Shown: positions 12,117 to 23,944, numbered from the stretch's first letter. The stretch is DNA of 64,000 bases from Leucaena leucocephala (GCA_037074615.1 CM073551.1:19901750-19965749), one strand, 5' to 3'. The notes: generated by a model not told the origin, from the sequence alone. Translations and numbers: made by a program.

Positions 12117-12242
12117 TAAATAAATTAAATGTTGAATTAATTTTTGGATTCCTCATTCTTCATCACATTTTTCGGAGCCTCTGTCATGGGAGCCTCACCA
12201 TTGACGACTTCTAGAAGCATAAGAGTGTGTTTCAACTGTCCT

Positions 12243-12257
12243 GGCTCTGATGCCAAA
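12243..12257 (-). other. Primer-binding site of the TRIM-like element
   Basis: On the minus strand TTGGCATCAGAGC lies one base inside the right LTR. It differs at one base from the usual plant initiator-methionine tRNA site TGGTATCAGAGC. Confidence 0.75.
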
Positions 12258-12258
12258 T

Positions 12259-12579
12259 TGTTAGGGTAACTTCTCCTACTTACTCTCTTTATAAGAATCT
12301 CATAAGGAAAGCGGAATAGAAACGAAGAGAATCTCTGAATAATTTTCTTTATTTTCCTCCCTGCTTAATCATAAGTAAGCTAGAGATATATATATAGATG
12401 CAGAATTACAATAAGAGAAATTAAATCTCCCTACATTATAGGTAAACATGCCCATGACCACAAAATAAGAGCATGATTGACTAATTCAACTAACTCCCCA
12501 CTAACATAATGGAATAAATGAAATAATTAATAATTAAATAAATAATTAACTACTTAGACTTAATCATAGAACTCTATTA
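12259..12579 (-). repeat. 5' LTR of the TRIM-like element
   Basis: Partner of 11,454-11,776. Ends TGTTAGGG and ACTCTATTA, followed by the target duplicate GTGTA. Confidence 0.88.
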
Positions 12580-13135
12580 GTGTATATATATATACACACT
12601 ATGAAAATGCCATCTTCTAGAACATACCCAGCTAGCAAAATAATAATCGCAAAAATTAAATCCAAGCTAGAGATATGTATAGATGTAGAATTACAACAAG
12701 AGAAATTAAATCTCCCTACATTATAGGGAGATATGCCCATGCCTACAAAATAAGAGCACGATTGACTAATTCAACTAACTCCCCATTAACATAATGGGAT
12801 AAATGAAATAATTAATAATTAAATAAATAATTAACTACTTGGACTTAGTCATAGAACCCTATCGGTGTATATATATACACACTATTAAAATGCCATCTTC
12901 TATAACATACCCAGCTAGCAGAATAATAATCGCAGAAATTAAATCCAAGCTAGAGATATGTATAGATGTAGAATTATAACAAGAGAAATTAAATCTCCTT
13001 ACATTATAGGGAAGCATGCCTATGACCACAAAATAAGAGCATGATTGACTAATTCAACTGACTCCCCACTAATATAATGAGATAAATGAAATAATAAATA
13101 ATTAACTACTTAGACTTAGTCATAGAACCTTATCA
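12580..13135 (+). repeat. Two tandem chimeric units: copy-2 leader plus part of the TRIM LTR
   Basis: Units 12,580-12,864 (285 bp) and 12,865-13,135 (271 bp) each start GTGTATATATATA, continue with about 75 bp of the gene's own leader (AAAATGCCATCTTCT, CCCAGCTAGCA), then switch near AAATCCAAGCTAGAG into roughly the distal two thirds of the TRIM LTR, ending TAGAACC(C/T)TATC. The third leader at 13,136 is the one attached to copy 2. Confidence 0.88.
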
Positions 13136-13277
13136 GTGTATATATATATACACTATAAAAATAAAAATGCCATCTTCTATAACATACCCAGCTAGCACAA
13201 TAATAATCACAGAAATCGCAAATTCAAGGTGTGGTTCCACAGCAATCATCATCATCATCATCATCATCATCACCATC
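13136..13277 (+). promoter_or_regulatory. Core promoter and leader of copy 2
   Basis: CACTATAAAAATAAAA (13,152-13,166) is a good TATA box. It sits directly before an upstream in-frame ATG (13,167), so transcription probably starts downstream of that ATG and the ATG at 13,278 (MNPLDLEEF, the family's usual start) is the translation start. An ATC repeat of about nine units ends the leader, against three in copy 3. Confidence 0.55.
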
Positions 13278-14999
13278 ATGAATCCTCTCGACCTCGAGGA
13301 ATTCAAGAGGCAAGGCTACATGATGATTGACTCAATCATTGATTATTATCGTAATGTTGCAAACTTCCCAGTTCTAAGTCAAGTCCAACCTGGTTATCTC
13401 CGAAAATTGTTGCCATCTTCTGCTCCAAGTAACCCTTAACCCTTTGAAACAATCCTGAAGGATGTGAACGACCACATCGTACCAGGAATCAGGCAGAGTC
13501 CTAATTACTTTGCATACTTTCCTAGTAGTAGCAGTATCGCAGGTTTCATGGGTGAGATGTTAAGCACAGGGTTCGGTGTTGTCGGTTTCAATTGGATATC
13601 ATCGCCTGCTGCAACTGAACTTGAAAGCATCGTCATGGATTGGCTTGGACAAGCTCTGAAACTACCAGAGAGTTTTCTTTTTTCAAGTAACGTTGTAGGT
13701 GGCGTGATGTTAGGGACGACTTGTGAGGCCTTTTTGTGCACTCTAGTAGCTGCTAGAGATGAAATGCTTCGCCATATAGGGAAGGAGAATCCAAAAAAGC
13801 TTGTTATTTATGGGTCTGATCAAACTCATAGTGCCCTTCAAAAAGCTTCTCGTATTGCAGGTATATTAGATATTAGTGAATTAAATATACGTTAGACTTG
13901 TCTTTCTATCAAAGTAACTTAAGCTAATTTGATAGGATTTGTCAGAAGCCTATAAACTTTTGGATGTGAAACTTTATAATATACTTTGATGGCAGGAATC
14001 CACCCAGAAAATTTCAGGGTCATCAAAACCAAGAAATCAAGTTCACTTGCTTTGTCACCAGATTCACTCCGTTCTGCAATAGTGAAGGATGTGGAAAATG
14101 GGTTAGTTCCTTGTTTTCTTTGTGCCACCGTGGGGACCACTGCAACTGGTGCTGTTGATCCTATTGGATCATCGTGTGGCGTGGCAAAGGGCTATGGAAT
14201 TTGGGTCCACGTGGATGCTGCTTATGCAGGTGGGGCCCTTATTTGCCCAGAGTTCAGACAATTTCTTGATGGAGTTGAAGGGGCAAAGTCGTTGAGCTTC
14301 AATGCACACAAATGGTTTTTCACAAACTTAACTACTTGTTGCCTTTGGGTGAAAGATTCATCTTGTTTAACAAAATCCCTCTCAACAAATCCTCAGTTCT
14401 TGAGAAACAAAGCTTCAGAATCAAACCAAGTGATCGACTACAAAGATTGGCAGATAGCATTAAGCAGGAAATTTCACTCCCTGAAACTATGGTTTGTTCT
14501 TCGTCGCTATGGCTTGGACAACCTCAGAAACTTCCTCAGAAACCACGTGGACATGGCCAAAACCTTTGAAAACCTTGTGAAGCAAGATACGAGGTTTGAG
14601 GTTGTTGCACCTAGGTATTTTTCTCTGGTTTGCTTTAGGGTTTCACCATTAGCAATCACTAAGAAGAAATCCTTTTGTAATGGTAATGATCAAGAGTTCA
14701 GTGGGAAAATCATGAATGATGATAGTGAACGGCTTGTGAATGAAGTGAACAGGAAATTGCTGGGTTCAATAAATGGTTCAGGGAAAGTGTATATGACTCA
14801 TGGAATGGTTGAAGGAGCTTTTGTGATTAGATGGGCGATTGGTTCAACATTAACAGAGGAACAACATGTGATTGTGGCATGGAAGATTGTTCAAGAACAA
14901 GCTAATTATGTACTTTTTCATCAATGCTTTCCAAAGCACAAAAGCATATTCATAGCTACGCATTTGAAAACATTTAGTAAGAAGCAAGCATTATTGTGA
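13278..14999 (+). pseudogene. Aromatic amino acid decarboxylase / aldehyde synthase family, copy 2, with stop at codon 54
   Basis: Exons 13,278..13,860 and 13,996..14,999, with the intron at the same place as in copies 1 and 3. Total 529 codons, normal for the family. An in-frame TAA (13,437-13,439) interrupts SAPSNP*PFETIL where relatives have Glu. Everything after it is open: the SPNYFAYFPSS substrate-pocket block, DQTHS, VHVDAAYAGG, and PLP-Lys in NAHKWFF (Lys about residue 300, 14,310-14,312). The loop reads STNPQFLRNKAS with Phe at 14,397-14,399. Phe at this place is the mark of plant aromatic aldehyde synthases, which convert Phe, Tyr or Dopa directly to the aldehyde, CO2, NH3 and H2O2. 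IALSR keeps the Ser of phenolic-substrate enzymes. Two residues (the HW of copy 3's ITHWQ) are missing through a 6-base deletion near 13,492. Unless the stop is bypassed or is a sequence error, no full-length enzyme is made. Confidence 0.88.
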
Positions 15000-16918
15000 A
15001 CATTTCGTTTGGATTTGTTTGATTATTTAATGTATTTGTTCATTTTTACTTCTAATTAATTATATTTCGTTTTCATCTCTTTAATTTTTTCAGCTCATTC
15101 TCCCTTGTCTCTTTTCTTATTTATTCTCTCTCTCATTCACCCTCTCCATAAATAAAAGTGTTTTAGGAAAATAAGTTATATTTTTTTACATATTTATTGT
15201 CTTTAATCAATTTTTACTAACTTTTTGAGTTGTGTAATTTAGTTATTTAAACCTTATATTTTGACCTAGAGAAAGTATCACTCTAGTCATTATTATAAGT
15301 CTGTTGTATAAGAAATTTTTTATTATAAATATAAGTCAACTTATAGGATTATTATTGATTGTTTTCTAATTTTATTCCTATTAATTCAATTCTCATTAGA
15401 AAGAGAAAAAGAGAAAAAAATGTGAGAATAATTTGTAAACATAAAGAGAGAGAATTTTAATTAGAGTAAACGTAAAAAATTTTATCAATTCAAGACATAT
15501 TTAATGACTTAATCATTTTTTTATATGTGAGAATTAATTGAATGAGATTTATAGGCAGGTGAGTGATAATAAATTTGGTAACATGTGAATGGGGTGTTGA
15601 ATAATTGTTGAACATCTTAAAATATTTTCTAAACAGCATTTGAAAAAGGTGAGAAGGAAGTTACATTGTTCACACAGTAGGATTCTTTACTTTAAAGCTT
15701 TTATAGCATATATTGATTGATGATAATTACTTCAATTGTGATGGACTAATTCTATATATATAGGGTTAGGTAATTAATTTATAAATATTAAAAAAATTAT
15801 TTAAGTTATTTATTTGTAAAAAAATTGTGTATCAGTTTTTTAAAAATACTAATTTTAATTATTTACATGGTAAATTATCATTATTAATTAATGTAAACCC
15901 ATTTAGTATATGCAATCAATAGAGATAATTTAAAAAATTATAAATTTAAAAAATAAAATAAATAAAAGTCTTATATAATTAAAACAAACTCTTCAAATAA
16001 CTCATATATTATTTATGGCTGGAAGAGTATAATGATTGTGATCAACCGTTAATTTAAAATAATAATGAAAGTAATTGCCTCAAGAAAAGTTCACAACCTT
16101 CTCAATTATTGCATGTATCGATATCGGTATTCATATGGCTCCACTTACAGTTGATCCATCTCAATATAAATACGAACCAAATTTCATTGATGAAGGAAAC
16201 GTACGAGAGATTGAAACAACCACCAACGGAGTTGGGTATAGTAAAAATAACTAATTTTTATAAAATAATAAATTAATGTTTGAATACTCACAAAAAAAAA
16301 TATTTATATTTAATATCTGACAGTGACTTCAATATAATTGTTTTTAATAGAATTTCTTATGCTTAGAAGGGGAAAAAACAAAGAGAACCAACTTTGCACC
16401 TATTGTAAAAATAATGAGACATACCCTATGTAATCTATTATGATATTTCTATTACTACTTCTTTTCATTAATATAAGAGTTAGATAATTAATTTGAGTAG
16501 AGTAAGGAAGTTAGCTATAATAGTTATTTGTAACAAATATAATTTTTTCTCCTAAAATGATATCTATCATCATAACTACCCTTGGAGAGAAATTATTTAA
16601 TACATGCAATCAATACGGATATTTTAGAAAAATATTTATAAATTTGGGGGACAATATATATTGGGATATTATATTTAGGATCAAATTTAACCCCTAATTA
16701 ACTCTTATATTAAAGACTGGAGGCACGGGTGGAACCATATGAGAGGCAAGGGGGCGATCACCCTTCCTGTCAGTCAGAATTTCCTTGGGGCCTACTCCAT
16801 GTACCCCTTGCAAGTAGTTTAAATTTGTTTAAAAAATAGTCTAGCTGAAATTGACAAATAGGCAATATGAATTTAAAAAATCCAATTAAATTTTTTTCCC
16901 AGCCTAACTTCGTATATA
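15000..16918 (+). repeat. 3' flank of copy 2, part of the duplicated unit
   Basis: AT-rich DNA matching 1,296-2,714 and 21,907-23,529. The segment 16,100-16,600 is shared with copy 3 (22,720-23,200) but missing after copy 1. No gene seen. Confidence 0.75.
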
Positions 16919-17188
16919 CTCCCTTCGGTATTAATTATAAGAGTTAGATTGAGGGTTTGATTTGATCCTAATTATAAGACCCCTATCCATTTTGTCTCTT
17001 AAAATTACAATTTTCTCCCCAAAGTATCCCTATTCGATGACACATATTAAAGAATTTTTATCAATGATATTTCAAAATGCTTATCATCAAAACATATATT
17101 TTAAAAAAAATAACACATAATCATTACAAATAACTAATTTAATTAACTTTCTTAGTTAAGTAGATCTTATATTAAGGACCGGAGGTAG
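16919..17188. mobile_element. Stowaway-like MITE
   Basis: Ends CTCCCTTCGG and CCGGAGGTAG are inverted, flanked by TA on both sides (17,189-17,190 at the right). Same family and same relative place as 2715-2947, so it was there before the unit duplicated. Confidence 0.7.
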
Positions 17189-19636
17189 TATAAACTTAAA
17201 ATCTAATTTTACACACTACTCACTTTCTCCTTTTTTTTTTTATTCTTCCTCTCTTGCCTACAATTACAAAAAGTGGAGATATCCATATCCTCTAACCCTA
17301 TAGCCAACAAAAAGCAAAATTAGTAATTTTTAATTTTATTTTATTATTTTTTGGATATAATTGTTAAATTATTTTTAATCGGGAGCTATTTGCTAGAATT
17401 GATTAAAAAAAAATTTACAGTGTTTTTAAAATATGCAAATTTGCAGAATTCAACTTCCTTATCTTAGTTGTTAATGTTAAAAGTTTGCCCCTCTAGTCTC
17501 AAATTTGTTGTTCTGGTAGGAGTATTATTTTGATGTGTTATGAACACAATAATAAAATAATACTCAATAACTTATTCCTCCGTTCCTCAATACTTAATTT
17601 ATAGTATAATTTATACTATAAATTATGTCTTATATTTATAACTTAAAGAATACATCTTTATCTCTTTTTTTATAATTTATATTAATGATATTGATTTTAA
17701 TTTAACAATAATAGTTTCACGTGCACACACTTAATTTGGCCAAACAACAATACGCCAACCATTCTTAAGTATTAAAGGCATGCTTTTTAATTCAAGTCCA
17801 TTCGGCTCCACTTATATCTTTTCAAATGCAAACTTATTTTCATTGACGAATGATGTATGAGGAAACCAATTAACACTGCACAACTGACAACCCAGCATTA
17901 TTAGTTAATTAGGTATAATAATTCAGAAAATGAGAAATATCTATTGACTATTTTTTTCCCTATGAATTATAAATTCTTCAATTAGGTAAAATAATTTGAT
18001 GCATCCGGATTGCTTCTTACAATTTGTTTCCCAAGCACATTTTGTTTCAATTTAAATATATTCCAAAAACAATTAGGTTTTCATTCTTGAAACTAAGTTA
18101 CACATCTATATATTACTCATCGGGTCTTTAATATAGGATATATTTGATTAAATTAAAGAAGCTAGTTAATATAACATAATTTTTTTAAAATACCCTAATC
18201 ACCTTCCTTAACTCCATCCCTCATTCTCTTACTTGACTATTGTTGAGAAAGTATCAATATAAATAATTTAAAAAAAATAAATATAAAAAATATATTTTAT
18301 ATTTAAAATTAATATTAATTCCTATATACGAAGAGTAATATATTCCCTCCATTCTTGTTTATAAGGCACATTTTAACACTTTTCATGTTCTTTTTGCTCC
18401 AACAATAAAAACTATTCATGATCCTATTCATAAGTCGATCATTTTACAAAATTTATGAAACAATTGAAATTTCTTTCCAATAGTGCTCTTGGCATGAGTA
18501 TTATTTTTCTTGGCGGATTTAGCCAGTTCGCCCTCAATGCGACTCCAACCTTAATGGTACGTAGAACTGGTTGCGTGTCTCTCTGTATATTGATGATTGA
18601 TTGATGTTGATATTGAAAATAACCAAAACAATGAATATTTATTAAACGATCGAACTATTACAAGCCACATAATTTGAAACTTGCGTATGTGATCTTACCT
18701 CAAAGTTCAAGCAAGCCATAAATGGTGGCCCTAAATCATTACTTACCTTTTTAGGCTACCCCGATATTCAACGTTTCTTCTTATCATACTCCCTCCAGTC
18801 CTTTTATAACATCTCATTAATTTAATAAAGTGGGAATTTAACATCAATCCTCCTTTTATTCTATGATTTAGTTGGTCCATTATATATTAGACCAAGTAAC
18901 TTTCGTATTCGTCACTTGCTTAGCTTAAGGGCTTAACCAACATTAGAAAAAAAAAAGCAAGAGATTTCTTATGAAATTGTTCGGTGGGAGCAATAAAGGC
19001 TGCTTATCAAGTGACATCTCTTTCATTCTTTTTTTTTGTTTTATAAAAAAGTTTAGGTAAATTCGACACCAATTCTCCACTAAAGCCAGGGCACAGCCCT
19101 AGGACTCAGAGAATATTTACAGGTGACTTACAAGATCGCCTACTAAAGGAGCTCTTAAGATAGTATCGGGAATCGAACTCACATCCTTGTGGGATATGAG
19201 TTGGTTCTTTACATTCATTCTATTTATTGAGGATTGAAACCACAAACTAAACCGGTTCCAACAACCCCCTATACTGCGCTTTTAATAAATGTGTCGATTG
19301 AGTACGATAATTACTCCGATCTTAAATATATTGATTAGTTATTTTCTTTTTTTATTTTTACTAAGCACATATATTTTTTTATCAGAGACAATTCATTCGA
19401 GGCATCATCAGATTAAATGTAGACACTTTTTCTTGTGAAGATTCGAACATTGATTCACCACATTAGGAGGAACTGGTCCTACCACTAAATCCAACTTCAT
19501 TGGTTTGAATTATTACATGAAACTAATTATATTAATTACACATTAATTAATCGTCAGGAGGCTTTAGAGCAATCTTCAAGTATTACTGGTTTTGATAGGT
19601 GCTACTTTGGATAATGATCAACTGCTTTTGGTGACT
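17189..19636 (+). repeat. Duplicated intergenic segment downstream of copy 2
   Basis: One foldback unit (about 17,506-17,830), then DNA matching 5,136-6,755. The span near 18,870-19,380 has no match after copy 1 and looks like an insertion. The site near 19,635 is the empty target of the Tourist-like MITE at 6,756. No gene. Confidence 0.65.
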
Positions 19637-20159
19637 AAAACGGCACAGCAGCTTTTTTTCGTTACATCATATCTCTAAGCATAAAGGATATGTATATGAT
19701 GATCTAATGTTTCTTTTGCAGTTGTTTGCTGATGCTCGAATTATTCTAGGTTATTTTGTAATCTAATTTCTGCTAAGGCTACAGTCTTTAACTTTGGAAT
19801 TTGATGTAACGTACTTGGTTGATTCGCCAAACGCCTTCTTTTAGCTAACAATTGAAAGCAGAAGAAAACGAGAGCAAGAAGTAGAGAAAAGTCAAGTTTT
19901 CATATGAAGCCTCTTTCACTTTGTCGTACGTAATTAGTTTAGATTTAGGTCCACATATTAAAATAATAAAATAGAAGTTTCTGCATAAGTAGAAACGTGT
20001 TCCAACTTCAAACAACATATAGCATATATGTATGTGTGTGTGTGTGTGTGTATACACACTATGAAAATGCCATCTTCTATAACACACCCAGCTAGCACAA
20101 TAATAATCACAGAAATCGCAAATTCAAGGTGTGGTTCCACAGCAATCATCATCACCATC
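19637..20159 (+). promoter_or_regulatory. Upstream region and leader of copy 3
   Basis: 19,637-19,800 matches 7,310-7,480, and 19,842-20,030 matches 11,258-11,440. It runs without interruption into a (TG)n tract (about 20,032-20,051), TATACACACTATGAAAATG and the leader. This is the uninterrupted form of the promoter that the TRIM split in copy 2. The ATG at 20,160 is preferred as start because MNPLDLEEF matches the family N-terminus. Confidence 0.6.
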
Positions 20160-21906
20160 ATGAATCCTCTCGACCTCGAGGAATTCAAGAGGCAAGGTTA
20201 CATGATGATTGACTCAATCATTGATTATTATCGTAATGTTGCAAACTTCCCAGTTCTAAGTCAAGTCCAACCTGGTTATCTCCGAAAAGTGTTGCCATCT
20301 TCTGCTCCAAGTAACCCTTAACCCTTTGAAACAATCCTGAAGGATGTGAAAGACCACATCGTACCAGGAATCACACATTGGCAGAGTCCTAATTACTTTG
20401 CATACTTCCCTAGTAGTAGCAGTTTCGCAGGTTTCATGGGTGAGATGTTAAGTACAGGGTTCGGTGTTGTCGGTTTCAATTGGATATCATAGCCTGCTGC
20501 AACTGAACTTGAAAGCATCGTCATGGATTGGCTTGGACAAGCTCTGAAACTACCAGAGAGTTTTCTTTTTTCAAGTAACGTTGGAGGTGGCGTGATGTTA
20601 GGGACGACTTGTGAGGCCATTTTATGCACTATAGTAGCTGCTAGAGATGAAATGCTTCGCCATATAGGGAAGGAGAATCTAAAAAAGCTTGTTATTTATG
20701 GGTCTGATCAAACTCATAGTGACCTTCAAAAAGCTACCCGTATTGCAGGTATATTAGATTTTAGTGAATTCAATATACGTTAGGCTTGTCTCTATCAAAG
20801 TAACTTAAACTAATTTAATAGGACTTGTCAGAAACCTATAAACCTTTAATTCATCTTTTAATTATAGTGCATGTGAAACTTTATAATATATTTTGATGGC
20901 AGGAATCCACCCAGAAAATTTCAGGGTCATCAAAACCAAGAAATCAAGTTCACTTGCTTTGTCACCAGATTCACTGAGTGCTGCAATAGTGAAGGATGTG
21001 GAAAATGGGTTAGTTCCTTGTTTTCTTTGTGCCACTGTGGGGACCACTGCAACTGGTGCTGTTGATCCTATTGGACCATTGTGTGGCGTGGCAAAGGATT
21101 ATGGAATTTGGGTCCACGTGGATGCTGCTTATGCAGGTGGGGCCCTTATTTGCCCAGAGTTCAGGCAATTTCTTGATGGAGTTGAAGGGGCAAAGTCGTT
21201 GAGCTTCAATGCACACAAATGGTTTTTCACAAACTTAACTACTTGTTGCCTTTGGGTGAAAGATTCATCTTGTTTAACAAAATCCCTCTCAACAAATCCT
21301 CAGTACTTGAGAAACAAAGCTTCAGAATCAAACCAAGTGATCGACTACAAAGATTGGCAGATAGCATTAAGCAGGAAATTTCACTCCCTGAAACTATGGT
21401 TTGTTCTTCGTCGCTATGGCTTGGACAACCTCAGAAACTTCCTCAGAAACCACGTGGACATGGCCAAAACCTTTGAAAACCTTGTGAAGCAAGATACGAG
21501 GTTTGAGGTTGTTGCACCTAGGTATTTTTCTCTGGTTTGCTTTAGGGTTTCACCATTAGCAATCACTAAGAAGAAATCCTTTTGTAATGGTAATGATCAA
21601 GAGTTCAGTGGGAAAATCATGAATGATGATAGTGAACGGCTTGTGAATGAAGTGAACAGGAAATTGCTGGGTTCAATAAATGGTTCAGGGAAAGTGTATA
21701 TGACTCATGGAATGGTTGAAGGAGCTTTTGTGATTAGATGGGCGATTGGTTCAACATTAACAGAGGAACAACATGTGATTGTGGCATGGAAGATTGTTCA
21801 AGAACAAGCTAATTATGTACTTTCTCATCAATGCTTTCCAAAGCACAAAAGCATATTCATAGCTACTCATTTGAAAACATTTAGTAAGAAGCAAGCATTA
21901 TTGTGA
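20160..21906 (+). pseudogene. Aromatic amino acid decarboxylase / tyrosine decarboxylase family, copy 3, two in-frame stops
   Basis: Exons 20,160..20,748 and 20,903..21,906 (stop TGA), 531 codons. It shares the TAA at codon 54 (20,319-20,321) with copy 2 and has a private TAG at codon 111 (20,490-20,492), where copy 2 has TCG, in NWIS*PAATEL. The frame is otherwise open, with ITHWQSPNYFAYFPSS, DQTHS, VHVDAAYAGG, NAHKWFF, the loop STNPQYLRNKAS (Tyr at 21,304-21,306, decarboxylase type) and IALSR (Ser at 21,370-21,372, phenolic-substrate type). In exon 2 it differs from copy 2 at only about eight residues, so the duplication or a conversion event is recent. Its C-terminal tail, running to KTFSKKQALL, is the same as copy 2's and unlike copy 1's. 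Most likely non-functional as written. Confidence 0.9.
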
Positions 21907-23529
21907 ATATTTCGTTTGGATTTGTTTAATTATTTAATGTATTTGTTTATTTTTACTTCTAATTAATTATATTTCTTTTTCATGTCGTTACATATTTATT
22001 GTATTTAATCAATTTTTACTAACTTTTTGAGTAATGTAATTTAGTTATTTAAACTTTATATTTTGATCTGGAAAAAGTATCACTCTAGTCCTTATTATAA
22101 GTCTCTTGTATAAGAAATTTGTTGTTATAAATATAAGTCTTATTAATGATTGTTTTATAATTTTATCTCTATTAATTCAATTCTCTATTAACATGGGAAC
22201 CGGGTGTTGAATAATTATTGACCCTCTTGAAATATTTTCTAAACAGCATTTGAAAAAGGTGAGAAGGAAGTTACATTGTTCCCACAGTAGGATTCTTTAC
22301 TTTAAAGCTTTTATAGAATATTTTGATTGATGATAATTACTCCAATTGTGATGGGCTTATTCTACATATATAGGGTTAGGTAATTAATTTATAAAGATTA
22401 AAAAATTATTTAAATTATTTATTTGTAAAAAATTTTGTATCAGTTTTTTATAAATACTAATTTTAATTATTTACATTGTAAACTATCATTATTAATTAAT
22501 ATAAACACATTTAATATATGCAATCAATAAATATAATTTAAGAAAAAATTATAAATTTTAGAAATAAAATAAATGAAAGTCTTACATAATTAACACAAAC
22601 TCTTCAACTAACTCCTATATTATTTATGGATAGAAGAGTATAATGATTGTGTTCAACCGTTAATTTAAAATAATAATGAAAGTAATTGCCTCAAGAAAAG
22701 TTCACAACCTTCTCAATTATTGCACGTATCGATATCGGTATTCATATGGCTCCACTTACAGTTGATCCATCTCAATGTAAATACGAACCAAATTTCATTG
22801 ATGAAGGAAGAGTACGAGAGATTGAAACAACCACCAACGGAGTTGAGTATAGTAAAAATAACTAATCCCTATAAAATAATGAATTCATGTTTAAATATTT
22901 TTGAGAAAAAGTGTCCATATTTAGTATCTGACAGTGACTTGAATATGATTGTTTCTAATAGGATATCATATGCTTAGAAGGGGAAAAAACAAAGAAAGAA
23001 CCAACTTTGCATCTATTATAAAAATGAGACATACCCTATATAATGTATTATGATATTTCTATTACTATCTTCTTTCGTTAATATAAGAGCTAGATAATTA
23101 ATTTGAGTAAGTTAAAGAAGTTAGTTATAATAATTATTTGTAACAAATATAATTTTTTTTCTTAAAATGATATCTTTTATAATAACTACCCTTGGATAGA
23201 AACTCCTTAATACATGCAATCAATACGGATATTTTAGAAAAATATTTATAAATTTGGGGTACAATATATATTGGGATATTATATTTAGAATCAAATTCAA
23301 CTCCTAATTAACTCTTACATTAAGGACCGGAAGTAAGGGCGGAACCACATGAGGGGCAAAGGGGGCGGCCGCCTCTCCTATCAGTTGAAATTTCCTTGGG
23401 GCCTACTCCATGTATCCCTTGCAAGTAGTTTAAATTTGTTTAAAAAATAGTCTAGCTGAAATTGACAAATAGGCTATCTAAATTTAAAAAATCCAATTAA
23501 ATTTTTTTCCCAGCCTAAATTCTTATATA
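21907..23529 (+). repeat. 3' flank of copy 3, part of the duplicated unit
   Basis: Matches 1,296-2,714 and 15,000-16,918, with a deletion near 21,985 and another near 22,185 relative to the other two. No gene seen. Confidence 0.75.
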
Positions 23530-23782
23530 CTCCCTCCGTTATTAATTATAAGAGCTAGATTGAGGATTTGATTTGATCCTAATTATAAGACCCTATCCAT
23601 TTTGTCTCCCAAAATTATAATTTTTCCCCCAAAGTATACATATTCGATGACACATATTAAAAAATTTCTATCAATAATAGTTCAAAATGCATATAATTAA
23701 AACATGTATTTTAAGAAAACTAACACATAATCATTATAAATAACTAACTTAACTAACTTCCTTAGTTAAGGACCAGAGGTAG
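23530..23782. mobile_element. Stowaway-like MITE
   Basis: Left end CTCCCTCCG, right end CCAGAGGTAG, with TA on both sides (23,528-23,529 and 23,783-23,784). Third member of the set at the same place in each duplicated unit. Confidence 0.68.
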
Positions 23783-23944
23783 TATAAACTTAAAATCTAA
23801 TTTTACACACTACTCACTCTCTCCTTTTTTTTTATATTCTTCCTCTCTTGCCTACAATTACAAAAAGTGGAGAGATCCATATCCTCTAACCTTATAGCCA
23901 ACAAAAAGCAAAATTAAGTAATTTTTTAGTATAATTTGTAAGGC

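Larger units (their letters stand above)
11454..12579 (-). mobile_element. TRIM-like non-autonomous LTR retrotransposon (1,126 bp)
   Basis: Two LTRs of 323 and 321 bp (11,454-11,776 and 12,259-12,579) begin TGTTA and end in CTATCA or CTATTA. They flank an internal part of only 482 bp. The target-site duplication GTGTA is perfect (11,449-11,453 and 12,580-12,584). On the minus strand a primer-binding site TTGGCATCAGAGC (close to the initiator-Met tRNA type) follows the right LTR, and a purine tract AAGTGGGAGG precedes the left LTR, so it is oriented minus. No coding capacity. Copy 3 lacks this insertion at the matching site. Confidence 0.9.
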
